Shown here piece after piece: positions 54,053 through 63,232 of a stretch of DNA of 64,000 nucleotides. The notes under the pieces were generated by a model. The model had not been told where the DNA came from and searched no databases. It was given only the letters and a program-made list of their open reading frames with translations. Both the position numbers and the translations under genes were made by a program. The first letter of the stretch is position 1; each line of letters starts with the position of its first letter. The stretch covers positions 744,001-808,000 of the forward strand of contig OZ242367.1 in the NCBI GenBank assembly GCA_965209015.1, given 5' to 3'. Origin of the DNA: Bin80 sp965209015. GTDB lineage: Bacteria; Bacteroidota; Rhodothermia; Rhodothermales; Bin80.

Positions 54053-55284
54053 GAAACCTCCTAATTCTCATAATATTCCTTTGTGCTAAGATAGTAATTG
54101 CGCAGGATGTCATGATACGTACAGGTGCAGACATCTTGGCTGAGTCAGGTTTTAGTCACTTCGCAGGGGATACGGTGGGACTGATTGTAAATCATACAGC
54201 TATGGTCGGCGAAGAGCACCTCATCAATCTGGTGTATGATGCACCAGAGGTTACTCTCGGAGCCATCTTTGGCCCTGAGCATGGATTACGTGGTACTGCT
54301 GAAGATGGAGAAGCAGTCAAAGATGGTATAGATCAGTTGACCGGCGCACCGGTCTACAGCCTCTATGGATCAACCCGAAAGCCGACACCTGAAATGCTGT
54401 CCGGCTTAGATCTTCTCATATTTGATATACAAGATGTAGGAGCTCGATTTTATACGTTTATCTCTACTATGGGGCTGGCGATGCAATCTGCGGCGGAAGC
54501 GGGGATTCCATTTGTGGTCTTAGATCGACCGAATCCTCTCTCGGGTGCTTATGTGTCAGGATTTGTTTTAGAGTCCGATCAGCAATCATTTGTGGGTCAA
54601 TTTTCAATTCCAATTACTCATGGATTGACTGTTGGAGAATTAGCGAGGATGATTCAGGGAGATGCTTTATTGTCAGGTTTGGATTCTCTGAGGCTGGAGA
54701 TCATTCCAATGGAGGGTTGGACTCGGAGTATGCAGTGGCCTGACACTGGGCGGCCTTGGGTTCCCACCAGTCCAAATATCCCTCAATTTGAGACGGCTCT
54801 CGTTTATCCAGGGACATGCTTCTTTGAAGCTACTTCTGGGAGTGAAGGTAGAGGAACCAGAAGTCCATTCCTTCAGGTAGGGACCGTTGGAGTTGATGGA
54901 GCTCAGATTGCAGAGCAACTTAACGATAAATCATTACCTGGAGTACTTTTTGAAGTCTCGGAATTTACCCCGGAACCTCTTACTAATATGGACTCGGCAC
55001 CAAAGTTGAATGGTCAAACCATTCAGGGGCTAAGGATCTATGTCACGGATCGGGAGATCTATCAACCGGTTGAAACGGGCATCCATATCTTGCACGCATT
55101 CTATCATGCAGTAACTGATACAGATGAGTTTTTATCAAGGCCCGAGTGGTTGGCCAAGCTCTCTGGGACGGCTAAGCTGACCCAAATGTTATCATCCATG
55201 GTACCTGAAGACATTATCGCATCATGGCAGGAGGAAATCAGAGAATTTATTGTGCGGAGCGAGGGCTATCATTTGTATGAATAG
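54049..55284 (+). CDS. DUF1343 family exported protein (NamZ-like)
   Basis: This 411-residue exported protein has a signal peptide (ending near VIAQ). DUF1343 includes NamZ, an exo-beta-N-acetylmuramidase used in peptidoglycan recycling. Seen: GLIVNHTAMV, FGPEHGLRGTAEDGE, VYSLYGSTRKPT, LLIFDIQDVGARFYTF and VLDRPNPL, a strongly conserved core. It is coupled to ndk by an ATGA overlap, and its 3' end overlaps the convergent DUF3098 gene by 38 bases. The exact substrate is inferred only from family. Confidence 0.88.
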   Translation: MRNLLILIIFLCAKIVIAQDVMIRTGADILAESGFSHFAGDTVGLIVNHTAMVGEEHLINLVYDAPEVTLGAIFGPEHGLRGTAEDGEAVKDGIDQLTGAPVYSLYGSTRKPTPEMLSGLDLLIFDIQDVGARFYTFISTMGLAMQSAAEAGIPFVVLDRPNPLSGAYVSGFVLESDQQSFVGQFSIPITHGLTVGELARMIQGDALLSGLDSLRLEIIPMEGWTRSMQWPDTGRPWVPTSPNIPQFETALVYPGTCFFEATSGSEGRGTRSPFLQVGTVGVDGAQIAEQLNDKSLPGVLFEVSEFTPEPLTNMDSAPKLNGQTIQGLRIYVTDREIYQPVETGIHILHAFYHAVTDTDEFLSRPEWLAKLSGTAKLTQMLSSMVPEDIIASWQEEIREFIVRSEGYHLYE

Positions 55285-55525
55285 AGCCGCGCCAGAGGAT
55301 TGCATAAATGATCTCAAGATATCCACCCAAGATCAGAAGTGGGGCAACATAGAGAGAAAGGAAGCCATCTATCTCATTTTCCAGACGCATAATAGCATAT
55401 CCAACTACAATCGCCAATACGCCCAAGGCAATCAAGACATAATTGTGGGTAGATAAGATCATGGAGCGCTTTTTTACGCGACGTTTTCTTGCATTCGATC
55501 GGGAAGATGTTCGGGGACGGGCCAT
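55247..55525 (-). CDS. DUF3098 small membrane protein
   Basis: This 92-residue protein has a basic N-terminus (RPRTSSRSNARKRRVKKRS) and two membrane helices (YVLIALGVLAIVVGYAIM and SLYVAPLLILGGYLEIIYAIL), the layout of DUF3098 in Bacteroidota, whose function is unknown. Family members often lie near cell-division genes (ftsX); mreD stands divergently here. It overlaps the end of the DUF1343 gene on the opposite strand. Confidence 0.75.
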   Translation of the reverse strand: MARPRTSSRSNARKRRVKKRSMILSTHNYVLIALGVLAIVVGYAIMRLENEIDGFLSLYVAPLLILGGYLEIIYAILWRGSIHTNDSPRSAQ

Positions 55526-55585
55526 CTGTCTAGAAAGATTTGGCTTGGTTGCACCTTTTCACATCAGTTTAGTTTCTTAGGTCCA

Positions 55586-56056
55586 ATGCGCGTCGCTCTA
55601 CGCCTCTTAATCATTGGAACGATTACTGTTACTCTCCAGTGGCTCTTCTTTGGAAGGTTAAGCCTTTGGGGGGCAACTCCTGATGTAGTTTTGCTTTTCG
55701 TGTTGTGGGCAGCTATATGCTATGGACAGTTAACAGGTGCTTTGGTTGGTTTCCTAATTGGTTTTGCTTTGGATATGATCTATGGTCTCTGGGGAATCAA
55801 TATGTTTGTAAAGACGCTCATTGGTTTTTTAGTGGGATACTTGAATCTTATCAATCGTGAGGTCTTTGAAAGGTCTGTCCGCCGCGTCGTTGAATTATCA
55901 TTGATCGTTTCATTGACTCATAACGTCCTGCTTTCTCTTTTTGTGCTTTTGCGGGGTGAGGCAAGTTGGTTCTTTCTGATGTGGTCCGTATGTATTGGTA
56001 GCACGTTTTACACCGCGTTGGTTGCATTCATTATCGCAGCAATTTGGAGCAGATGA
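55586..56056 (+). CDS. mreD: rod shape-determining protein MreD-like
   Basis: This 156-residue protein has five hydrophobic helices and the MreD pattern: N-terminal LQWLFFGRLSLWGATPDVVLL, then GFLIGFALDMIYGLWGIN and VGYLN. MreD belongs to the elongasome that guides wall growth. Unlike the usual order, mreB and mreC are not adjacent, and no pbp2 or rodA follows, so the call rests on sequence shape. Confidence 0.8.
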   Translation: MRVALRLLIIGTITVTLQWLFFGRLSLWGATPDVVLLFVLWAAICYGQLTGALVGFLIGFALDMIYGLWGINMFVKTLIGFLVGYLNLINREVFERSVRRVVELSLIVSLTHNVLLSLFVLLRGEASWFFLMWSVCIGSTFYTALVAFIIAAIWSR

Positions 56057-56359
56057 CACTATCTGAATTGCTTAGTGTCGCCTATGGAGGTTTGAAGATC
56101 CTTAGAGTGGCTCCTACCCTAAACAGTCCGAATCAAGGAAATTATTTCTTCCTCTGCAAGGCCTTCATTACCAATTCATTCCACCATTTGGTTTGAATTT
56201 GGCAAAGAGCATGAGAGGCGGTGTAGATATAAAGGGCTACGGATTGCGCCGTCATGCCTTCAAGAGTTCACGCAAGAAAAATGTGATCAATCCACTGAGC
56301 CCCAATGGGACGACAATACTTCCAGACCATCTTCGCCGGTCCTCTCCATTTTTCGTACT

Positions 56360-56578
56360 CCCTTCTGCCGTATATCTCCCCTGTTGAGGTACAACACAAT
56401 CATACACGCACTGAAAGGGTATGTAATCATGAGTAAAGAAAATGCAGCGGTTGAAGACTCTATCGTCATCGCTTATTTGCTCAAGATGGCTAAGGGGACT
56501 GATTCCACGTCAAATCAAAAAGTTGATATACATTTGCCACGGATGGGTACGGGGAAAACTGGACAGGCCACCAATTGA
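56360..56578 (+). pseudogene. possible remnant of a macro-domain (ADP-ribose-binding) protein
   Basis: This frame has PLLRYNTIIHALK and then KVDIHLPRMGTGKTGQ, which resembles the ending blocks PPLRYxAL and SVHMPRIGTGxAGG of the Appr-1''-p macro-domain family. The frame stops right after, where the family continues with NW: the codon behind ATN is TGA, a one-base change from Trp. No N-terminal macro half was found. I read it as a decayed piece. The rest of 56057-56624 shows no gene. Confidence 0.3.
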
Positions 56579-56624
56579 CAATCGCTTCGGCCAAATAGAA
56601 ATACGAGAATCAAACGCTTGAGTT

Positions 56625-57578
56625 TTAGCCATACGCATGCGCAGTCGCTTCAAATGGGGTTGTAAAATATTTTATAAATAACTCCCCCTTTGCAGACATT
56701 GCCACCGAAATGTCAGACCCGACATCTGATTTTCGCGAGGTTCCAGCATCTGGCCCAGAGGCTACAACCGTGACAGGAAAATGCAATAAGCTTACAACAT
56801 TGGGATGCACCAAGTACACTGCTGCCAGAGGGTCCCATGCATAAAATACACCTTTCTCAGCATGGGGGCGAACCGCTTCAAGCACTTGAGATGTCATACG
56901 TCCAATAGGGCAGCGTGCCATCTTTGTAAATTGGTCAATGAATGGAATTTTCACGGGTACTTGATTCGTAGCGTCCAGGGGGATCAGTGTGATCGGTAAG
57001 TCTGATGAGAAAACTTTTGATGCAGCCAATGGATCGGTATAAAAATTCCATTCCGCTTTCGTTGTGGGGGAGACAAACTCTTCGGAGTCGTTCACATTTC
57101 CAGATACGGAGATCGCTCCACCCATAATGATGAGCTCTTCCAAGGCAGGTGCAGAATCACGGGTCATGGATGCCAGATTCGTGAGAGATCCAAGTGCCAA
57201 TACCCGAACCGGACGGGACGCGCGGGAAAGTCGACGTTGCAAAAAAGAAACAGCATGTTCTTCCTCTGGTGGAATAAATGCTTTTGGTAGACTAACGCCA
57301 GGAAGTTCATTTGATAGCCTCCGCCAGTGTTGGGGATAGCTGGCATTCCCTACGGAGGGTTTGGGATGTCCTACATAAACCGGAATGTGTCCTTTGGCGA
57401 AGGCTGCTACGATTCGGGCGATATTTATTGCCCCGCGCTCTACATCCGCAAGGCCGTAAGAGATCGTGATCGCTTCTACTTGAATTGATGGATGTACCAA
57501 CAAATATCCAAGGGCCAATAGATCATCTGGTCCGGCATCAGTATCCACGATGATTTGCTCAGAGTTAGATTTAGGCAT
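56625..57578 (-). CDS. inosine-uridine type nucleoside hydrolase
   Basis: This 317-residue enzyme splits nucleosides into base and ribose. The calcium-binding motif DTDAGPDD (residues 12-19; family DTDxGxDD) is intact, and VLALGSLTNLAS, IIMGGAIS, EWNFYTDPLAAS and FYAWDPLAAVYLV are further family blocks. The gene starts eight bases inside the end of gnd on the same strand, so the pair forms a coupled unit linking nucleoside salvage to the pentose phosphate pathway. Confidence 0.92.
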   Translation of the reverse strand: MPKSNSEQIIVDTDAGPDDLLALGYLLVHPSIQVEAITISYGLADVERGAINIARIVAAFAKGHIPVYVGHPKPSVGNASYPQHWRRLSNELPGVSLPKAFIPPEEEHAVSFLQRRLSRASRPVRVLALGSLTNLASMTRDSAPALEELIIMGGAISVSGNVNDSEEFVSPTTKAEWNFYTDPLAASKVFSSDLPITLIPLDATNQVPVKIPFIDQFTKMARCPIGRMTSQVLEAVRPHAEKGVFYAWDPLAAVYLVHPNVVSLLHFPVTVVASGPDAGTSRKSDVGSDISVAMSAKGELFIKYFTTPFEATAHAYG

Positions 57579-59031
57579 CGTAAGATCCAGCGGTAACAGT
57601 TCCTCCTACTCCAGTCCAATTCGTATGAAAAAATTCCCCGCGAGGCTCTCCAATCCGCTCATACGTATGTGCCCCGAAATAATCCCTCTGGGCCTGAATA
57701 AGGTTGGCAGGCCCATGTGCACAACGGTAGCCGTCATAGAACGCAAGTGCACTGCTAATGGCAGGTGTAGCAACGCCGGAAGTGGCGGCCACTGCAACAA
57801 TTCGGCGCCACCCTGCTTGTGCATCCGAGAGAGCTTGAGTAAAGTAGGGGGCCAAAAGAATACTCTGTAAATCTGGATGAGTGTCAAAAGCCTCTTTGAT
57901 CTTCCCCAAAAAAGCAGAACGAATAATACAGCCTCCCCGCCACATCAGTGCAATACTTCCATAGTTCAACGGCCAATCGTATGTCTCGGCCGCCGCCTGG
58001 AGGAGCATAAACCCTTGCGCATAGGAAATAATCTTTGCGGCATAAACAGCATCATGCAGATCATCCAATAGAGTCTTAGCATCCGCAAGGTCATAGACAC
58101 TGGAAGGTCCTTGAAGCAGTTCGGAGGCGTGGGTGCGCTCAGAAACAAGTGAGGAAAGGAAACGGGAGAAGACAGCTTCACCAATTAATGTAAGTGGAAT
58201 TCCTTGATCTAATGCACTGGCACTAGTCCACTTCCCGGTCCCTTTTTGTCCTGCACTATCAAGGATGGTGTCCAAGGTAAAATTACCATCCTGATCCTGA
58301 AAGCCAAGGATATCTCGGGTGATCTGAATCAGGTACGAATCAAGTTTGCCTGTATTCCATTGAGCATAGACCTGTTGCATTTCCAGGTTGGAGAGTCCCA
58401 GGAGATCTCTCATAATATGGTAGGACTCCGCAATGATTTGCATATCACCGTATTCAATTCCATTATGGACCATCTTCACAAAGTGACCTGCCCCATTCGG
58501 ACCAATCCACTCACAACAGGGCAAATGGTCTACTTTTGCCGCAATACTCTGAAAGATGGATTGTACATGTGGCCAAGCTTCTTCACTACCTCCAGGCATA
58601 ATACTAGGCCCTATTCTGGCACCCTCCTCACCGCCAGAGACACCTGTCCCGATGAATAATAAGTCGTGTGCTTCAACTTCGCTGGTGCGCCGAATGGTGT
58701 CATGATAATAGGAGTTTCCTCCATCAATGATAACATCGCCAACTTCAAGCAGTGGGATTAAGCTAGAAATCGTTTGATCAACTACTTCTCCGGCCTTGAC
58801 CATGAGTAGTACACATCGAGGTCGCTTAATGGATGTCACGAGTTCCTCTAACGAGTTAGCCCCTTGAATAGATGTGCCCGCCGCTGGTCCGGAAATGAAT
58901 TCCTGCATCTTGGAAATCGTACGGTTGTATACCGCGACAGAGAACCCATGGTCATTCATATTTAACACAAGATTTTGGCCCATGACAGCCAGGCCGATAA
59001 CTCCAATATCGGCCTTAATTGTATTGTTCAT
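57571..59031 (-). CDS. gnd: 6-phosphogluconate dehydrogenase, decarboxylating
   Basis: This 486-residue enzyme converts 6-phosphogluconate to ribulose 5-phosphate, making NADPH. Seen: the NADP loop GLAVMGQNLVLN, IIDGGNSYYHDT, GTGVSGGEEGAR, the catalytic GPNGAGHFVKMVHNGIEYGDM (cited by its key residues: Lys and Asn in KMVHN, and the Glu) and MWRGGCIIRS. The C-terminal tail has QRDYFGAHTYER. Length fits the long form. The start is divergent from nothing: the sulfatase ahead is on the same strand, 96 bases away. Confidence 0.97.
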   Translation of the reverse strand: MNNTIKADIGVIGLAVMGQNLVLNMNDHGFSVAVYNRTISKMQEFISGPAAGTSIQGANSLEELVTSIKRPRCVLLMVKAGEVVDQTISSLIPLLEVGDVIIDGGNSYYHDTIRRTSEVEAHDLLFIGTGVSGGEEGARIGPSIMPGGSEEAWPHVQSIFQSIAAKVDHLPCCEWIGPNGAGHFVKMVHNGIEYGDMQIIAESYHIMRDLLGLSNLEMQQVYAQWNTGKLDSYLIQITRDILGFQDQDGNFTLDTILDSAGQKGTGKWTSASALDQGIPLTLIGEAVFSRFLSSLVSERTHASELLQGPSSVYDLADAKTLLDDLHDAVYAAKIISYAQGFMLLQAAAETYDWPLNYGSIALMWRGGCIIRSAFLGKIKEAFDTHPDLQSILLAPYFTQALSDAQAGWRRIVAVAATSGVATPAISSALAFYDGYRCAHGPANLIQAQRDYFGAHTYERIGEPRGEFFHTNWTGVGGTVTAGSYDA

Positions 59032-59127
59032 GCAGGGAGAGGAATTGATTCTAAGTGGAAGGAATTTCGTAGTAATTACTTGCTCCGTTTGAACGCTCTT
59101 AGATCCATAAAGCGCCCTTCACCGACA

Positions 59128-60549
59128 TTAACGATGGTTCGTAGGCAACTGGATTCGACCGGGTTCACGTACTTCTGTCCCACCGATTCCATTCAGTTGA
59201 TCTCCCAGTAGATTTCGCATACTGTCTGCCAGAGCTACCAGTTGAATTACTGTATCAGGATGCATTCCTGATACATCTTGTGTCTCCTTAGTGTCGTTAA
59301 CGAGATCATAGAGTTCAAGTCCAGCGGTCAGGGTTGTGTATTGACCGGGAATTCCATCTGTACCCAGTTCCTGACCGATCATCGTACGATATTGATGAGG
59401 GAAGTACAGCTTCCACCGATCGCGCCGAACCGCATGGAGTTCATTCCGCTTGTACCAGAAGAAGTAGGCCGCTTGAGGAGAGGTTTCACTCTTGCCAGTC
59501 AAGAGTGGCCAGATATTTCGTCCATCTATGGGATGATCTGGAAGTGCCCCTTCAATGAGGTGTGCCAAGGTAGGGAACAAATCAATCGTCATGGCAGGCG
59601 TGCGCACGGATAATCCTTGAGGTAAAACACCTGGCCAGCGGGCAATGAATGGAACGCGTACTCCCCCTTCCCATGCGGTTCCTTTTCCCTCGCGCAAGGA
59701 GCCGGTGTTGCCGGCATGGTTCCCGTAACTCAACCAGGGACCGTTATCACTGGTGAACAGGACCAGTGTCTGGTCATCAATATCCATTTCTTGAAGGGTC
59801 TGCAAAATTTGACCCACGGACCAATCAATTTCGTGAATTACATCTCCGTAAAGTCCTGCACCACTTGCACCCCTCCGTTCCTCGGAGACAAATAGTGGTA
59901 CATGAGGCATGGGGTGTGCGATATAGAGAAAGAAGGGGTGGTTGACTGATGCATGAGAGCGTATGAAGTCTATGCTTCGCAGTGTAAAATCTGTGGTGAA
60001 GCGAGATTGATCAGTATTATAACCCACTATGGAGTCCCCTTCAATCGTAGGTAAATCTCCCCATGCGTCCGGATTCTCGGGATGAAAGGGCCACATATCA
60101 TTTGAGTAGGGGATACCGTAATAGTCATCAAACCCATGGTTGGTAGGCAAAAATTTGGGATGGTGACCGAGGTGCCATTTTCCATATGCTGCTGTAGCAT
60201 ATCCCTTGGCCTTGAATAACTCTCCGAGGGTCACTTCATTTTCATGAATTCCATGGGTATTAGAAGGTCCCAGCGCCCCATGAATTCCGATCCGATTTGC
60301 ATAACTTCCGGTAAGGAGAGAGGCCCTTGAAGCAGAACAAACGGGTTGACTCACATAAAAGTCAGTAAAATGGATACCTTCTGTCGCCATTCGGTCAAGG
60401 TGTGGGGTAGAATAATTGGGGGAACCAAAAGTACCAATATCAGCATATCCCATATCGTCAACAAACATTATGATAACGTTCGGCGGTTTGGGGAATTTAT
60501 CCGTACCGCTTACCAGAAGCAGAAAGAGTAAGTAGAGGTATTTTGGCAT
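59128..60549 (-). CDS. exported sulfatase (CxASR type)
   Basis: Starting at Met11 of the longest frame (60549), the product has 473 residues with a hydrophobic signal (YLYLLFLLLVSG). It carries the sulfatase motifs VDDMGYADIG, the formylglycine site C71 in CSASRASLLTGSYANRIG, YGKWHLGHHP, HPFFLYIAHPMPHVPL and FTSDNGPW. CxASR instead of CxPSR is an accepted variant. It is of the arylsulfatase A type (about 470 residues) and differs clearly from the sulfatase at 51.9 kb. The gene lies ahead of gnd on the same strand. Confidence 0.9.
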   Translation of the reverse strand: MPKYLYLLFLLLVSGTDKFPKPPNVIIMFVDDMGYADIGTFGSPNYSTPHLDRMATEGIHFTDFYVSQPVCSASRASLLTGSYANRIGIHGALGPSNTHGIHENEVTLGELFKAKGYATAAYGKWHLGHHPKFLPTNHGFDDYYGIPYSNDMWPFHPENPDAWGDLPTIEGDSIVGYNTDQSRFTTDFTLRSIDFIRSHASVNHPFFLYIAHPMPHVPLFVSEERRGASGAGLYGDVIHEIDWSVGQILQTLQEMDIDDQTLVLFTSDNGPWLSYGNHAGNTGSLREGKGTAWEGGVRVPFIARWPGVLPQGLSVRTPAMTIDLFPTLAHLIEGALPDHPIDGRNIWPLLTGKSETSPQAAYFFWYKRNELHAVRRDRWKLYFPHQYRTMIGQELGTDGIPGQYTTLTAGLELYDLVNDTKETQDVSGMHPDTVIQLVALADSMRNLLGDQLNGIGGTEVREPGRIQLPTNHR

Positions 60550-60579
60550 ATCGGGGGATTCTTGTTTGTTCAAAAACAC

Positions 60580-61467
60580 CTGAATTACTCATTGGCTCCT
60601 TTGAGGGTTCATGATCCAAATACCCACAGGGCCAAGAGATGTACAGATGAATATGATGCAGCTCTCTGGCTAAGGATGATATGTTTTTACAGAAAATTAT
60701 TCAAAATTGAAATTACTATCAGATCAGTTTCCAGATGTGAGGCCATGCTCATCAATAAGTTAGGGTATCCGAGATCATGTTCAAGATAGAGAATAAGAGG
60801 TTCTACCGCGAATATTGTGGCTGGAGGTTGAATTCTCCGAAGAAGAATAGAATCGCATTTCTGAAAAGTGCAAAGATTCTTTATCCTCTCCCAATCGTTT
60901 TGAGTTCTTAGATTTTGCCGTAATTAGCTCTGTGATGGTTGGTATTCAATCGTATCGAATAGAACGCATTACAGGCTATGGTAAGATGTGACTGATACAT
61001 CTCGGGAACCTTGATAACTGTTTTGATGTCCCTCTTTCCAACATGAAAGCATGTACATTTGTACAGACTCCCTTGGTTCATAAAATGCTTCTTATCCCAC
61101 ACAAATTGCGGTAGAACCGAATAAGATAACGGAGGGTAGATTCTTTTGACTCACAGAATCAAGTAAACAGATCATCCGCGCTGGATAATCGGTAGGTAGA
61201 ACACCTCCAAACCAATCTACATTAATATTTAACTAAAATTGAGGAAGATGATAATTTGGCTACATACCAAGAATTGCGTCAAGTCTCCATGAGGTGAGGA
61301 CTCGAGCATAAGCCAGTGCAAAAGGATCTTTTGAGGTTTGGGAAACTCTCACAAAATCATATGCTTTTTTGCCACAAGAGAAAGATTAGATCGTATACCC
61401 TGAAATATGCGTATACTGAATTACTTATACCGCACCGTCTAAAATTTTCACTTATCATACAATATTC
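60580..61467. other. 890-base gap with no supported gene
   Basis: Frames of 75 codons (60562-60789, plus) and 64 codons (60908-61102, minus) have no recognisable features. The last part (about 61360-61467) is A/T-rich and probably contains the promoter of the cupredoxin gene. Confidence 0.5.
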
Positions 61468-61977
61468 ATGAAGCCCTTTGTCTACTCAGTTTTGGTTTTT
61501 ATTTTAACAGTAACATTCTTAGCATGTGGAGGTGCAGAGACTTCAGACTCTGAAACAATGACAGACGATGCTATGTCCGACATGTCCACTACCTCTGATG
61601 CTGTTGAAATAACGATCCGTCCTTTAGGAGAAGAAATGAAGTATGAAACGGATTCGATCTCAGTAGCTGCAGGTACTGAAGTCACTTTAATTCTGGAAAA
61701 TACGGCCACACTACCAACCATGGTTCATAATATCGTTGTGCTTACTACGAATAGTGATGAAGATGTCAATCGTGTGGGGATGGCGGCAATTATGGCAGGT
61801 GAAGCTCGAGACTATCTTCCCGAAGACGAAGCCATATATGCTGCAACTTCAATGGCACAGCCTGGTGAAACCGTCCGTGTTTCCTTCACGGCTCCTTCTG
61901 AGCCAGGAGTACATCGCTTCATATGTACCTATCCAGGACACTATGCATCAATGCAGGGGGTTCTTGTTATTACCTAA
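61468..61977 (+). CDS. azurin/auracyanin-like cupredoxin lipoprotein
   Basis: This 169-residue lipoprotein has a lipobox (TFLAC, Cys20), an acidic linker rich in Ser, Thr and Asp, then a plastocyanin/azurin-like domain (about residues 46-169). The type I copper ligands are visible: His87 (MVHNIVV), Cys153, His158 and Met162 in CTYPGHYASM, the same spacing as azurin (C-x4-H-x3-M). It should be a periplasmic electron carrier held in a membrane. No oxidase genes are beside it. Confidence 0.9.
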   Translation: MKPFVYSVLVFILTVTFLACGGAETSDSETMTDDAMSDMSTTSDAVEITIRPLGEEMKYETDSISVAAGTEVTLILENTATLPTMVHNIVVLTTNSDEDVNRVGMAAIMAGEARDYLPEDEAIYAATSMAQPGETVRVSFTAPSEPGVHRFICTYPGHYASMQGVLVIT

Positions 61978-62128
61978 GTGATGTAATTCACCAGAGTGTC
62001 TCCCTGAGATTCAGAGTACTTAACGCATCTGGGAGTTCAGATTTCCTAGATGTTCTGGTTTTTAGAGATCTCAGGCTGTGGATTTTCGCGATTCACTCTG
62101 AAAGGATTTGGTTTTTTTTGCTGAGATT

Positions 62129-62155
62129 GGCTACCTTGAGGTAGCCTTCTCTATT
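62129..62155 (+). terminator. intrinsic terminator candidate
   Basis: GGCTACC (62129-62135) pairs with GGTAGCC (62140-62146) across a 4-base loop, followed by TTCTCTATTT. It lies 150 bases behind the cupredoxin stop and just ahead of the next frame, so it should end the cupredoxin transcript. Confidence 0.65.
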
Positions 62156-62157
62156 TA

Positions 62158-63153
62158 ATGGTGAATGCCGTGCTTGCATGTATGCGGTTTGATTTGGTAA
62201 TAATTTTACCAACTATGATATACTTCAGAAAGGGGATCAAATATGCTTGGATACTACTTTTGGTGTCTCCCGTTTGTTTGATCACGACATCCCAGGCTCA
62301 GCAAACAGGAAAACTATATATTGGAGGGCTTCTGGGGATCTCCCGCTCTCCCGATGTTACAGTGATAGGAGATAGCAACGACCGAAGTAGCCTTTGCGAC
62401 GAATATATCAATCCTCTCTATGCTGCAATTTCTGCATGTACTTCCCCGAATCGTGGAGAAGGTGATAGTTGGTCTGTACCTTTTGATGCATCTTGGGGAG
62501 CTTTTGCCAGCGCATTCATAGGGTATCGCTTTTCTCCTTCCATACGAGTAGAACTCGAGCATGTCATACGATTCAATAACTATGGTCAGAGATCATCTGT
62601 GGTTTCTGCTCAGGGAGTCAACGCGGACAAGCTGAGTGATGAGTTATTTCTGGCTGATGAATGGTTGGGAACGGTTACTGTGCAAGGAATCTATGCGAAC
62701 CTAAATTTTGACCTTAGCATGATTAACGGCCCACTTGTTCCCTATGTTGGGGTAGGGATTGGACTCAATCATTCAAAAGTTGACTACGGAAGTGTTTGGA
62801 CCAGAAGTCCTGACCCCAAAGATATTCGTACGGGTAGAGATCAACCCAATGCTGATGAGATCGCTCAGAATCTTGCAGGGGTTGCCAGTAGTGGGCATGT
62901 AACCATGCAGGATTATCTACTCACCTTCCAGGGGATCCTGGGTGCAGAATATTCGGTGAGTGAGAGGGTTGCATTTGACTTTCGAGCGCGCTGGATGTGG
63001 CTGGATGAATTTGCTGGTGAGATTGTGTGGGATCCACTTCGAGGCCATGTCCCAAATTTACGCCGAGATGGAAGTGAGCCAGTTCATGGACTGATGAGTT
63101 CAGATGATTTTTCTGCGGTAATAATGAGCGTTGGGATGAAATATTATTTTTAG
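62158..63153 (+). CDS. outer-membrane beta-barrel protein
   Basis: The frame opens at 62158, directly after the terminator hairpin, but ATG 62215 (MIYFRKGIKYAWILLLVSP) gives a normal signal peptide ending near SQAQ and is the better start. The mature part has alternating hydrophobic strands (KLYIGGLLGIS, ASAFIGYRF, IRVELEHVIRF, IYANLNFDLSM, VPYVGVGIGLNH, LGAEYSVSERVAFDFRARW) and ends in MKYYF, a C-terminal aromatic suitable for BAM insertion. It resembles OmpA-like eight-strand barrels (outer-membrane protein beta-barrel domain) and lacks a peptidoglycan-binding domain. Role unknown. Confidence 0.82.
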   Translation: MVNAVLACMRFDLVIILPTMIYFRKGIKYAWILLLVSPVCLITTSQAQQTGKLYIGGLLGISRSPDVTVIGDSNDRSSLCDEYINPLYAAISACTSPNRGEGDSWSVPFDASWGAFASAFIGYRFSPSIRVELEHVIRFNNYGQRSSVVSAQGVNADKLSDELFLADEWLGTVTVQGIYANLNFDLSMINGPLVPYVGVGIGLNHSKVDYGSVWTRSPDPKDIRTGRDQPNADEIAQNLAGVASSGHVTMQDYLLTFQGILGAEYSVSERVAFDFRARWMWLDEFAGEIVWDPLRGHVPNLRRDGSEPVHGLMSSDDFSAVIMSVGMKYYF

Positions 63154-63232
63154 CCCGATAAATCTCCTTTGATCAGTCTACTCTGGATATAGCCGTCCGA
63201 TTCGGTGGATGGGGCTGTCTAGTCACATCAGT

